Shown: one piece after another, positions 25,356 through 38,000 of the stretch
How the letters are laid out: each line of letters opens with the position of its first letter
Numbering within the stretch: position 1 is the stretch's first letter
DNA from: Blastomussa wellsi
Taxonomy: Eukaryota > Cnidaria > Anthozoa > Scleractinia > Plerogyridae
Assembly (NCBI GenBank): GCA_947652115.1
Contig: OX393573.1
Span: forward strand, 2,400,269-2,464,268
Direction of reading: 5' to 3'
DNA: 64,000 bases
Translations under genes and position numbers: made by a program
Notes under the pieces: model-generated
Databases searched by the model: none
What the model saw: only the letters and a program-made list of their open reading frames with translations
What the model was told of the DNA's origin: nothing

Positions 25356-26738
25356 GTATAACAAGATAATTCGGATTCGCTCCGACGAAGGGCTAACGCT
25401 CGAAACGTCAGCTCTCGAATCTCTTTACGGTGGCCAATTCACATTATCAGTTGATAAAACCAAATTACACTGTATTTGTAGTTGACCCTATCTTGATCAC
25501 ATTTTGTGCAAAAGAATCTGCCTCCTCCACATGCTTTTCTTTTCTTTTTCGCAAAGAGTGATTGAGAGAGACTGGGAGTTAGTAAGAAAGCACGAGCGGA
25601 AGCTGGTAGCCAGCGCGGGGAGCGATGGGAAGGGCTTCGCGCTTCCTCTCCTCCCCACGATTCCCTGCGCCCCTATTTCTCTTTTACTATCGCGCGGGCG
25701 ACTGGGGACGAGGCAGCAAAAGAATTGTGTTTTGTCACTTTTGTTCACCAAAGAAGTGTCGCGTTGTTATCTTTCCGAACTTACGCTGTCTAAAGTGATT
25801 GATTTTGAAAAGTTTACAGATGCAACCTGACATTCTTTTCGATTTTTTTTTACACTTCAGGTTCGCGAGGAAGGTTTTGTTTCGTTATATAAGGGATGGC
25901 TCCCAACATGGAGTCGAATGGTGAGTTTTCCAAATTATTTCACAACCAATCGACCACCCTTTTTCATGGTCCACACTCTCAAACCATACAAATGCTGACA
26001 GAAACCGTGAACTTAGAACTACTCACGTGTGCACTTTTACCGCCGACAACTTTTCTCGAAACAGCTTTATCGAATAACGACCCGCCCAGGCTTCCCGAAC
26101 ACTCGGGGCAACGCGCAGGAAAATAGCGCCCTTGCAACTCTCACGCCTTAGGCGTGAGTCTCACGCCTGTGGGCTGAAAACTTTGATCTCACGCCAACTG
26201 ACGTCTGCGAACCAAAATTCTAACGCCTGTAAGGAAAACGTGAGCTGCGATAGCTCTAAATAACTCACGTAAAAATATATGTAACTCCAAACAATGCGAG
26301 AAACGAAAATTTTCTGTAAAATGAATAAATGACGATTATTTTCCTTGAGATTTCTGATTTTTAAAGGCAAAGACACTGGGGACGAGTCGCTGGGAATCTA
26401 ATCTCGTTTCCAGAGGCCGCGATCCTTTTGGTCTGCGGAATGTCATCGGAAACCTTCATTTGTCTTCGGAAATCTTCGTCCAGATTCGGAAATGTTCGGA
26501 AATCATCGTAACATCCTCGGAAATCCAGGCTTTAAGAAAATGTTGGCGGGTATAGGAGCCTGTTCGCACGCTACCCAAAAATAGACTATCTGTTGCTTGT
26601 TATCTACTCAGTGTAGAATTCGAACATCAAACTGAAACATTCTGGTTCTTTGTTGTTTCTTTTTAGGCTCCCTGGTCACTAACATTCTGGCTCGTGTACG
26701 AACGAATCAGAAACCTCTCAGGAGTGGCAGGATTTTAA
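19456..26738 (+). CDS. SLC25A27: Mitochondrial uncoupling protein 4 (SLC25A27)
   Basis: Ten exons join in frame: 19456-19528, 20848-20973, 21080-21142, 21611-21695, 23315-23440, 24081-24193, 24263-24347, 24698-24812, 25861-25920 and 26667-26738, giving 305 aa, the normal mitochondrial-carrier length. All three carrier signatures are intact: PLDITK (28-33), PTDLVK (135-140) and PADVVK (237-242), each opening one of three two-helix repeats. Stretches such as [54 protein letters not shown] and the C-terminal [15 protein letters not shown] match UCP4 better than UCP1-3. It sits in the inner mitochondrial membrane; the family carries anions or protons and affects coupling, but UCP4's exact substrate is unsettled. 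The first exon encodes only 24 residues. Introns carry a pogo-like element, a minisatellite and a palindromic MITE. Confidence 0.95.
22056..22664 (+). mobile_element. Non-autonomous pogo/Tc1-like element with TA target duplication
   Basis: The terminal inverted repeats are about 26 bases, beginning CCGTATTTATTCGCCTATAA and ending with the reverse complement at 22664. TA flanks both ends, as in the Tc1/mariner/pogo superfamily. The 609-base body lacks a transposase core but keeps a coding remnant at 22231-22365. It is inserted in intron 4 of SLC25A27. Confidence 0.85.
22231..22365 (+). pseudogene. C-terminal tail remnant of a pogo/Tigger-type transposase
   Basis: The 44-codon frame reads [16 protein letters not shown] and then a highly acidic end (SEEDED before the stop). 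The CGISNALDG...D pattern followed by an acidic tail is typical of the C-terminus of DDE-superfamily pogo/Tigger transposases. The catalytic and DNA-binding regions are missing, so it cannot be active. Confidence 0.6.
22747..22867 (+). repeat. 31-bp minisatellite, four units
   Basis: Four tandem copies of a 31-base unit (starting GAAAGGGATACAGTAATTG) lie in SLC25A27 intron 4. They abut the palindromic MITE that starts at 22864. Confidence 0.9.
22864..23045. mobile_element. Long-palindrome MITE, copy 1
   Basis: The two halves are near-complete reverse complements, with ends GCAATAGGCCATTTCCGAGT and its complement. A second copy lies at 27654-27832. No coding capacity. It lies in SLC25A27 intron 4. 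Confidence 0.85.
23554..23603. repeat. Perfect-stem hairpin, dispersed motif
   Basis: CCCAGAGGCCGCGAT is followed by a short loop and a near-complement ending CGCGACCTCTGGG. A half-copy (CCAGAGGCCGCGATCC) occurs near 26411. This suggests a dispersed fold-back sequence. Confidence 0.5.
25312..25466 (+). repeat. Interspersed repeat family B, copy 2
   Basis: It has the same head (GGGGGTAAGTTTCTAAAGAA) and the same core orientation as the copy at 8361-8527, and ends with GTTGATAAAACCAAAT. It lies in the intron before the ninth exon of SLC25A27. Confidence 0.8.
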
Positions 26739-27653
26739 GCTCATTATTTTCGACTTTTTCAATGGTGGTGAATTGTAAAAGAAGTGGGAGTGAAGGCCAT
26801 CCAAGATGGGCGTTATGTCGATTTGGGGAAATCACCATTGCCTGAGGGGATTATTACAGCCAAATCACGGACACCTCTATAAGGCGGATATCTCAACTGA
26901 GACGGTCAACTGGTGTTGGTCCCTGCGTGCCGTTGTTCAGCCATTTTACTGCATGTCCCCCGTCACAATATTTTGAGTCATTTTTGGGGCCAAACCAAAT
27001 TACCCTGAAAATGTAGGAAACTTTCAAATAATGGCTTAGAGAGGAAGAGAAACACCAAACAAGTGATACTAAGCCAAAAAGAAAAAGGATGGCTAAGGAT
27101 GGAGAAGATGGAGACGGATTGCAAATGACACGTTTGAAAAGTTTAGGCTAATTTTTTCAAAGTGCACAAACCGTGACGTAGCTTCTTTAAAAGACGGACA
27201 ATTGGTGTTGGACCCTGTTTTTCACTCATTGTAAAGTAAATAGTGCTCGAAAAATGAAAAAAAAAATGTTTATAAAGTATTGGCTTCACAAATAATAGTC
27301 CATTTTACAATTCTGTGAAATGTAACCAGGCCTATGTATGAAAGCGAGGCTCAGGGTGACCTTGTCATGATAGAGCCCAAGAAAATATTTAGCATAACAA
27401 CAAAATGATTTACATATCAGAAGCAAGAGGGTTTGTATCTATGCAAGGTCACCTTCAGCCTCAATTCCACTCAAAGGCTTGGTAACTAAGCACAGAACTG
27501 TAAAATGGCCTATTGAGGAACTGCTCACAGTATTTTTTATTAGTTAATTAACCTCTCAGGAGACTCTTCGGTAACTTGAGATAAAATTTCATCCCAGCAC
27601 GGGTTGCGTGACAAACAAAAGGGTTACAAGTTTTTACACAATCAAGCATTCTA

Positions 27654-27832
27654 CAATAGGCGATTTCCGAGTTCGCTTTAGCCTCTAATTCAAGGCGAGT
27701 CTAAGTGCAAAGTCTTTGTAATGAAAATGAGTTTCCATTCATATGGAAAGCAAAATTGATTACCATCACAAAACTTTCGCACTTAGACTCGCCTTGAAAT
27801 AGAGGCTCGAGGGAACTCGGAAATGGCCTATT
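27654..27832. mobile_element. Long-palindrome MITE, copy 2
   Basis: It is the same element as 22864-23045, with imperfect full-length arms ending CAATAGGCGATTTCCGAGTT and GGAAATGGCCTATT. It lies about 0.9 kb downstream of the SLC25A27 stop. Confidence 0.85.
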
Positions 27833-28125
27833 CAGACGCTTTCATACCTTAGCAACACAATAGATCACAGCATGCAATCTTGTACTTTTCATATCATTAC
27901 ATTCTCAAAATAAGCAAATTTATTTATTGATGAGCATTGAAGAAACAGAGGTAGTGTAAAGGGAAAAAGAAATTCTTGTAATTATTACATATGGATTTAT
28001 TTTGGAAAAACAAATAAATGGCTATTACTTCACAGAGTTGTATTCTTGTAAGATTTCTATGGTTTAATGCTTACTTCAATTCAAAGCTGGAGTAAATGGA
28101 AGCTGATGTATTTTTTCAGACGTCA

Positions 28126-28620
28126 ATGAAAGCTATTGAGCAGTACTTTCATGTGGTAGAATTTACTATGCTGTAGAAGGTGGTTCTAACAAAGTCTGAG
28201 GATGAAACCCTAGTGTGTGACCATTCATTCGAAAGCTATTGAGCAGTACTTCCTTGTGGTACTGTTTGTTATGCTACACAAGGTGATCCCAACTTTTACG
28301 TCTTGGATGAAACCCTAGTCTGTAACCATTCATTAGAAAACTATTGAGTAGTACTTTCATGTGGTACTGTTTCTGTTGTACAAGGTGGGCAGCTTCTCGA
28401 TATATCAACAACGAACTGAAATACAACAATACCTCGTTCCCTTTATCCATTGTTTGGATAATATTTTCTTCTGTGTTCAGTCGCCTTATGGAATATTCAT
28501 AGAATGCGAAACAATAGACGTTGATATATCGAGAAAGCACAAGGTGGTTCTAACGTTTTAGTCTGCGATGATACTCTTGTGTGAAACCATTCAGATGAAG
28601 GCATTGGGAAGTACTTTTCA
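28126..28620 (+). repeat. Tandem repeat of about 103-base units
   Basis: At least three units each start near GAAAGCTATTGAGCAGTACTT and run through CAAGGTGGTTCTAAC to ACCATTCATT. The third unit is split by a 150-base insertion (28389-28538). Related fragments occur inverted at 31530-31594 and 31720-31768, and directly near 50275-50345 and 50575-50680. Confidence 0.8.
28389..28538. mobile_element. Nested MITE with 9-base target-site duplication
   Basis: The terminal inverted repeats are CTTCTCGATATATCAAC and its complement. ACAAGGTGG occurs directly before (28380-28388) and after (28539-28547) the element. The neighbouring uninterrupted units contain one such site. A 9-base duplication suggests a Mutator-like origin. 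Confidence 0.75.
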
Positions 28621-29069
28621 CATAACTACCTAGCAATTCCATTGTGAGCATGACTTTGTTTAGTAAGTGCTGAATGAGATACAGTCAAGCTAACTATCGC
28701 TTTAGTGTACACGATAAAATTTTTAACCGTCTCTGTTTTAGGCGAAATAACTTGCGAGTCGTTGCAAATTCAACAATATATGAAAATGAACAGCTTATGG
28801 AAAACTCCCCTTTGTAGTTGATAGTTAGACTTCATCATGTTTTCCGATTAGCAAGTAGTCATGGAGGCGCAGTCGAATAGTTTACTTTAATACACGTAGT
28901 CAGAAACTGCAGAAATGTTGTATACTTAAGGCATAGCTCACGACAGCAACTGGTACAAAACAATTTGCCATAAACTTGAGGCAAACGTTTCACACTCGCG
29001 ATATTGGTGATTTTGAATTGACTTCTAGGACGCCTCTCACTGATCCTTATACCCGAGGATTTTGTAGAA

Positions 29070-32000
29070 TCACGCCGTTCTCGTCTTTGGCTTTATCTTG
29101 CCCTTTGCTTTGACGACCAAGCCAGTTTTCGTTTTCTTTTTTATTGTTCTGTGTTGAAGTGCCTTGAGTTTAGCTTTCTTTCCTTTTATTGGCTCGCCCT
29201 AAAAAGCAAATCACACGTGAAGAATCAGATTTTATATATATCACGTTAGCTTTTTCCGTGTACGGCAAAAATCCCATGTTAAACCGTCTGTCGTTAGCAC
29301 GTGAAAATGGGTCATGTGGTCATGTGCAAAACTAACTGAGATAAATTTTAATGACTCGCAGGAAAGTAAAGAAAATCAGCCACAACCTAACACACCTCAT
29401 TCACAAATGGCTTCCATTTTTAATACTATTTTGTTTGCATTCAAATTAGCTTTTGTTGCCTCGTTCAAGATAAAACTCTTTTGATTTTTGAGCTTGAAAA
29501 CGAGGTAAGACGGGCTAATCTGAATACCGACAAAAAGAATATTAGCCAGCCATTTTGGAATAAGGTGTATGTTTGCTATGAAAACATACAAATTTCTTCA
29601 ATGTACCTACAAACCCAAACCGAACTATTACATGTTAAGGGACACTGCACGGTAACAGGCGGCGTGAAACAAAAGCCGGAAATCCGTCTGTGTTCGCAGG
29701 CGATGTCACGGCCATTTTTTTAAGCATTTTTCGTGAAATGGCCACAAAGTTATGAATATTATAAGTTCTTTCATCCATACAGGAAATGCTCCTAGAACAT
29801 AAACAGATGGATATCAAGCAAATTGTTTAAGGAAGAGAGTGACCATACATAGTTTTCACCAATTTTTCCAGATCACAGAACTTGAAAAAGTCAGCCTGAC
29901 CTTTTCAAGTTGAGACCTAAAGCTCCTGATGCTATTATAATGATATCACTCCATATTTAGCTTCAGTGCACTGGCATAGTAATTTTAACGAAACTTAACC
30001 ACTGTGTGCAGGTTTCCATGGGAGTAAACTCGCACGTTATACTCGTGACTGTGTCCCGGAATATCATTAAGGGACATTACAATACCGGTTAATGACGATG
30101 AAAGAAACAAGCAATTCACCTCAACGTCTTTCTTTGTCTTCCTCTTCTTCAGAATATCCGTTGGTGCTTCATTTTGATCCATTTCAAGCAACTCCATTCC
30201 ATTTGGTCTATCACTCTCTTTGGTAAAATGATCGCTTGTTTCATCAATGTGACCATTCTCATCTGGAGTGTGGTGATCGCTTACTCCATAGCATTCCATG
30301 TTTCTTTTCTCTGCATCGTCCTGCTCATCTTTTTCGCTGTTTTCTCTTCCCTCGTCGTCTCCCTCCTCACTCTCGCTTGTCTGTGAGGGGTCTGGGGCTT
30401 GGGGCGAATCGAGGCGAGATCCGCTCACCCCAGACTCCTGCGAACTCTCACCCAAACTTGTGAGCCCGCGGTCCAGAGAGGCATCACTAGTAGAAGTAGC
30501 CTCCGTTGTTTCACCAACAGTTCTTTAGGAAAAATATGAATAAAAAGAGAAGTTAATATTGCGCGAGCTGGATTGTTTCATGAAACAGGACTACAAACAA
30601 CAGTCGAACATCGGACAATGGCCTCCCTTTAGAGTACGCAGGCTACAATAGTCAATAGCCACTTACTGTGGAACGCTGAGTGCTGGGCCTGATAGCTTCA
30701 TTGACTGCCACGTGTACTCAATGAACTCCATTTGCTGCCAAAAAACAAGAAGAAATATATCAAACACGAGAGTGGCACCCAGGATTAGAGGGAGACTCGA
30801 ACACCATCAGAATAGGCTGTGAAGGTTGAGGGTCTTTAGTTGCTGATACGATTGACTGCTTTATGCAAAGAAAGCAGAGTTAAAAAGCAGAAATCCAAGC
30901 CACTTTGACCTGCAGTGTTTGACCTAAAGACCTTTCACCAATTACTGCAAGGAACTAACCTGTAAAAGCCGATTCATTCTTTGAAAGTGCTTTTCTGAAA
31001 AGAAACGAAATTTCAATAAAAGTGGAAAACAAATGGTCACAGCTTCTACATGTACAAAAATGCTTGATAAAAGAAAAGGGCCAAGATCTGATCAAAGTTT
31101 TCATATAACATGTCACAACGCCCTTCACTGGCAAGCTTTGAAAAGTGTAATTCAATCCTTTGCTATCGAAAGGTTCGTCAACAGACCACATGTAATTTTG
31201 GAAGTGTACTGTGGTCGTATTCTATCAGGCTGAAGCAGTCAGAATTCTCTTTTCAGGAAGGTGCTCTTTTCCTCAATATTGTTATCACAATTCAAAGGGG
31301 ACAGACCAGAATCTCAATGCTGGCTTCTGTAAATGCTACTGACCACTGTAAGGTAGAAGGGCCTCCACTGTGTCTTTCATGTTTTTCCTATTCATCAGCT
31401 GATACGGAGAGTTGTTTCTCAAGACGATCGACAGAACTGAAAACAAAAGCAAGGTTTTCCAACTTGAAGGCACTATCACTTACAACTACACCTACTTCGC
31501 GATTCTCGTCCAGAGATAACAGTTAGCGCCACATTTGGCAGCATAATAAACAGTACCACATGGAAGTACTGCTCAATAGCTTTCATTTGAATGGTCGGCC
31601 ACCCTCGGGACTTTGAAAAGTGGCCGCTTAATAGAGGTAAAATATTTTAGTGACAAATAAGTCGGGACTTTAGAAAGCGGCCGTTTACTGGAGGGAAGCC
31701 GCTTAATAGAGGTCACACGGTAAGTTAGAACCACTTTGTACAGCATATTAAACGGTACTACGTGAAAGCTCAAACCAACCTGTTTGGGCGACATGGCAAT
31801 TTTTTGAGTTAGTGTTCCACTCGACAACAAATCTCAAAATTACATCTGCAACACGAGAAAAAAAAGTCAATCATAAATTTGCTTGACTGCAGAATTTTGT
31901 GAACAATAATTAAAACGGTCTAGTTGACAAGTTGACCGTAAAAATTTATGTACCAAGTTGATCTTCTCTGAGGGCCTTTAGTGCACTGGTTAATTCTTCT

Positions 32001-35000
32001 TTTCCATTTTCTACAAGAAGGATGTCTACAAAAGAAAAAATGTAGATTGTAAAATCAGTGTGTTTTATGTGGGCGTGATTCTGCCCATAAAAAGACTGTT
32101 GCTCTACCAGCTCACAAAGCAACAAACTTTTACACAATTACCTAAACTGCCGCGACCTAGCGACTTCAAAGCAACTCGATTGAGGGTTATTTTTCTAAAT
32201 TAAAGCAGTCAACATCGTATAGCGGCTACCTTAGCGGATATTACCTTTGATAATGTTCATAACTCTAAATGGCTGTTCCAGTGTAATCGCCAAGTCAATT
32301 GCCTCAAGATACTTCTTGTTAGCTATTAAGTTCGACAACTCTTGCTGCCTGTGGGAAAATAAAACCAAAAACAAACAGTTCAAAAGTATTTCCTGTACAA
32401 ACTCTACGCAATGTACAATATAAAAGAACAAAGAATTGCAAAGGAATTATTTTTGACAACCAATACGTTTTTAAAAAATCCGTTTTTAAAAAATCTTAGC
32501 TTCCAAGTTCAAGATAATATACACGTATTTATTAGGGTTAATGCGTACGGCTCTTTAGAAGACCACTTTTTAGTGATACGGATCCCATGGTTAAATAAAG
32601 ATTATATTACATTACATTTTATTTTCTATTATTTTTGGCTTGAGAAAGCAGAAAGTTTTCCATACAGCTGCCATAAAAACTATAGACTGCCAGCAGTCTC
32701 TCTAATAGTGCAAGAGCGCGCTATCCGCGCGTTGAAGCCGCGAGCTACCAGTAGCGTGGGCAGCGGAAGATGACGGACCGCGCCTGCGCAACTCGTAGCA
32801 TAAGGTTCCGCCGCTCGTGCATCGCGCTATTTCACAATTTTGCCGTTCATCACTATTGACTTCAGGGCAAAAGAGACTTCTCGCAAACTCACTTTAAGAT
32901 ATTCTCCTCCACAATGGCTAATGCCTGCTCTTGTTCAATTTCAGTAACGTCCTGGAAAGGAATAGGAAATAAAATTATTTTGTTACACAGTCAAATACAT
33001 TTAAGACCAAGAACAAGACTGACATGCGAACCGGTCGCCAGTTTACTTTTGTTTACTTTATAATTGTTAAATCATTATTAATTTCCATTTAAATGAATGT
33101 TGTAGGTTACCTTCCAAATGTTGATAATTGAGTCTGCTCCGCCTGACACAAACTGATCCTGGGCTTTATTCATGGCTATACTCCAAACCTTTTTGGAAAC
33201 ATTTAACAGAGTTAAAGCACAACTTGAGCGAACATATTGCCATAAATGTAACAATCTTTTTTTTCACAACTGACTCCTGTTATAACGACATGCATGTTCT
33301 TCAGATCAAATTGTCTTGGATTGATTAGAGCAAAGGGCGAATACCGAAAAAAGTCAAATCTTCAATTTTTGGATATACTGAAGGTTTTTATACTCTTGGG
33401 AGCACTGAAAATGCAACAATTCATGTATCTCAGTATGTCCTTATAACACGAGAAAGAAATTAATATTGGTTAACACAGTGCACTGAATTTGTAGGTAAAA
33501 TTATTGTGAACAGTAATAACTCATTTACACATTTGAAAGCGATGGAAAATGCTGGAAACCCGGCATTACCAGTCACCTTAAAGAAATGACACAGATGCAA
33601 AATACAGTGTTACGTTATCTCATTAATGGCATGAATCACATGAATGGCTCGATACCCTGCGTGAAAACAGTGAAACAAACAACAGGAACAACGTCCCTAG
33701 CCCCTAAAACAAGAACGACTGCTGCCAGTAGAATTACAAGCTTACGAGAGCTGCTACACTACCGCTTAACATGCTCATATTATTACCTTGTCTAAATGTT
33801 GATCAAACGTCTTGACACATTCATTGGTTTTTATCGTCCACAACTTAAGAAGACCCTCAGAGCCACTAAAGAATTAAGCATTAGCAATATCAGATGATGA
33901 AGAAAGGAACGAGCGAATAGAAGTACGGTACACATATGACTAAATAAATCAGAGAAAAAGATTGCAGGTCTAAACCCCAGTTTACCTTGATATAAGCTGC
34001 ATTCCCTTCACCAAGAAACAAATCTTCAACACAGAGCTAGTGTGTCCCTCAAATGTCTTAACACACGTTAAATCAGACAAAGCCCATATCTTGATAGTTG
34101 AGTCAGCTGAAGATGTGGCCAGACACTGATCAACAGGTGAAAATCTCACACACCAAATTCCTTTCTTGTGGCCACGTAAAGTTCCCAGAAGTGAGCCATC
34201 AGAAATGTTCCAGATCTAAAAAGAAACATTCAGGTGGTAATTTTCTTTCAATGCTTTGCTAGCAGTGCACTATTTCATTACATAACTTGTGTCTCTTAAA
34301 AACACGAAGACTCTTTAGAAACACAACTAAGTCAACAAGCCTTGAACAAAAAAAAAACTGCACAACTAACCTGGAATAAAATCTTACTACCAATCACTCA
34401 ATAACATGCAAATGCGACGTTTTGAACTTAAGCTGAAATGAAATTCTGTCCTTCAAAAGATCGCTAAGATAAGTTGTGGCAGTGAAAAAAAAACAACCTT
34501 TGAGCAGATCGAGTTTGCATGCTATTCAAAAGTGCAAAAAGAAAGAGATTTTCTGTTTCTATCTCAATTTCCACTGATTGAAGAGGACTTGCTAATTTCA
34601 AATGTTACTGTGACATTGTGTTATACAGATCTACAGACATATTGGTATATTTAAGATGTACGGTGGCCAGTGGACATGACAAAATAAGCGCGTACGAAGT
34701 GTGTTCTTTCTTGTAAGGTTATGATTTGTGCATGTGTATGTGCCAAATAACTGGTGGCTAGCCTTAACCCACAGTCAATAAGACAATAAGACAATGAGAC
34801 AATAACATTTAAGTACGAGAACATACTGGTTACCTTTGCAGTCTTGTCTTGTGAACCAGTAGCCAACAGCTTGTCATTTGGTGAAATGGTAACAGAATTG
34901 ATATCCTGCAGCATAATGATCAAGGAGTTATTTGACTTAAGAGCTTTGGTGGTCTGCGAGTTACTCCTTAGATCCTGGCCCGAAGGAAGAAACTATTGCT

Positions 35001-38000
35001 ATGATAAAATTATGAATTAAAAAACAACAGAAATTTCAAGCCCTTGTCAAACACTGCCCCCCCCCCCCCCCCCCTCCCCACTATACAATATCAAACTGGT
35101 GTCGTTGAGTTGGGAGTCTGGTCTAAATTGGGTAGGAAAAATGGTATACTTTGTTGTGAAAAAAAAAGACATCAAAGTTTCTAGAAGTGGCTGCAAACCC
35201 CACCCAAATTTCCATAGAGTTCTGTCATCACAGGGGTAAAGTGGATTCGGAAGAGGTCCCCCCAATGATGTACAATACTTCTCTTCGTGCATGCAGTGGC
35301 AAGAAGATACTGTGAGATTATTAATCCCAGTTTAAAGTATTCACTGATCTTGCTTACCTTGTCATGGGCCTTCTCAGTGAGCCTAACAGACAGCTTCATT
35401 GGTGAATCCTGGAAAAAAATTACAGCAACATTTTAAATTTAAATAATAACTGGTTAATCCCCAACCAGCAATGTTCCCTTTAGACTACCTGAAATATGCT
35501 TGACAGGTTTTACTGATAGAAGATGGGATTGAGTGCCAGCTTAATATAGCCTATGTAGGCTCCTAGGAGTTCCTGATAAGAGGGTTGGGAGGGGGGACCA
35601 ACAATCCAAAATTTACACCCCTAAAGAAGTCGATGAGCATCCCCTGTGTATGGGAGTCTGGGGAGAGGGGAGGGTCTCAGGTCAAAAGCCTGAGATCAGA
35701 ACCTTGTGCGCCCAACATGAATTGAGAGCAAATTTCCAATGATTTGGCAGGAGCAGAGGGCACTTGACTCACTGAAATTTCTTGCTGATATATTTAATTG
35801 CCTTAAAAACTTCATAACTAAATCCCTGCTTCTTGACAGACCCCAGACCCGATTCATACAAGACATGGTAATGAATAATTTTACAAGAAAAAGAAAAATG
35901 TACTTTCTCCAGTGTTGATGGCACATTCCAAATCTTCATTGTGTTATCTTGGCTTCCATTTGCTATGAAGCTGCTACTTAACCTAGCAAATGAACCAAAC
36001 GAAAGTTGATCTCCAGTGGGAAAACTGCATTCAACATTTGAAAAGCTAGTTGCGACATGATTATCATCTCCAATGCAGAGGTCTCTAGGGCATAGGCATA
36101 TGAGCTGGGAAAGCAGCAGGGGAACGGGCGCTACCCCCAGTTTTGAAAAGTTTTGACATTTTCGAAACGTGAAGAATTTGGGCAGCAGTAGTTGCAATTT
36201 TTGGGTGGTTTATACCGATTTGGTACTAATTTTGGGCAGGGGGTTACAGCCCACCCCCGCAAGTCCGAAGGTGCCCATATGCCTATGCCCTAGGGGATCG
36301 CATTTCACTGGGAAGGAGTGATATGTGTTCATCTAAAAATGACTTTGTGGGAGGCTTACATGATCAGGCCTAGTCAGTGGACTGATTATTTACCTGGACC
36401 ATGTCACCGTGGCAACAGCATGTGTATGTCCCACGCCAACGGCTACACACTGGAACATGTTCTCTTTGCTTATCTTCCAGATGCGCACTGTATTGTCCTA
36501 AAACGTGAAAAATAAATTTCACCATTACTAACACCAAAATAGGAGGGGGAACTGTGGCCTAATGGTTAGTTGTTGAATTAAGGATCAAACAGTTTGAGTT
36601 GAAGCCCCAGCTGGGGCGTTTGTGTTGTTTTCTTGGGCAAGATATTTAACTCTCAGTGTCTTTCTCCATCCAGGAGAACCAAATGGGTACCAGTAAATTG
36701 TTAGGAGAACCTGAGAGAAAGCTGGGGGTAACTTACAATGGACTAGCAACCCACCCTGGAAGAGTTGCACTACTTCCAACCACTTTATGTTTTTATAACA
36801 GAAATCAGAGTTGAGAGCGGTAAGCAAAGAGCCAGAATGGGTCAAAAGCTTTTCAGGGACCCTACAGTCTTTTGATCAGAACTGGGTAGAAATGCATGGA
36901 AAGCGCTCTGTTGTGACTTACATGTAAGTGTGCATCGATCAGTTTAGATACAGTTTTCATCGAGTGACTACATTCAGTGTACCTTTGACCCAGTGACCAA
37001 AGCATCACCAGCAATGTTGATCTCCAGAGCCAAAATAATATCTGTGTGTCCCTCTAATAACTGGCAGTTCATGGAGGCCAAGTCGTACATCCTCAACTGA
37101 CTGCTGTTTGTTGCCACTGCCAGATGACTTTCCTCAACACCAGCAAAACATAGATCCAGGATCTCATCATTATATCCTACAAACTGAGAATGGGGCAGCA
37201 TAACCAATAAGTTAAACATAAAAGTTGTGCAATGATTATGATACACTTCAATAATAAACAAAAAATAGTTAGTAATCTGCAATGTGTAGTTCGAGAAAAT
37301 ATCATGCACCCCAACAGAAGGGATTGGAAACTCCTGGCGATGGGGAATTTTTACAAGAAGTTTTTAAGTCTGCCATTATGGGTTGTTTCGTTTAACTGGG
37401 AGTACTTGACGAGCTGAAACGTTGGTTTGAAATTATGTTGAGGTTTGTCTACTCTTTGTTATTTCTCTGCAAGGATATCAGATGTTAATAAATGAGAAGA
37501 AAAAGACAAGGTTTTACCCATAATTTTCATTAGGGGAGTTGTTCTACCATAGACGATAGTCCCTAATTCACACCTATTCATTCCTTATCAGCACACAAGA
37601 AAGTTAGTGTCCGATAGCCTGGGGCTAGTGGATTTTTCCATCGGGCTAGTGGATTTTAAAAGTGGATTTTGAAAGTTCTCACGAATTAATTTATTAATTG
37701 ATCACGCTTCTGAGAATTTTTTCGGGGTAGTGGAAATGACCTCCAGGCTAGTATGTACATCCTGGCTTCAGCTTGCCCAAAGGGCAAGTTGGAAAATTTA
37801 ACTTCTTTGTACCCTGCCTATACAAGCTGCTTTTAATTACTTCCATCAGGAAATGGCTTGTCTCAAATTTAATGTCTTGCATGTACCTGTTTTGTTCTCT
37901 CCAGTGATTCCAGTTCATGAAACACAATGTTATGATCGTACGTCACAACAGTAACCATCCCGAGATTCTTGCAAAGAGTGGCATAAACAATCTGTTGATC

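Larger units (their letters stand above)
26739..29069. other. Convergent intergenic region between SLC25A27 and TBL3
   Basis: SLC25A27 (+) and TBL3 (-) end toward each other here. There is no supported gene. The region holds a palindromic MITE (27654-27832) and a tandem repeat of about 103-base units (28126-28620) carrying a nested insertion. Confidence 0.6.
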
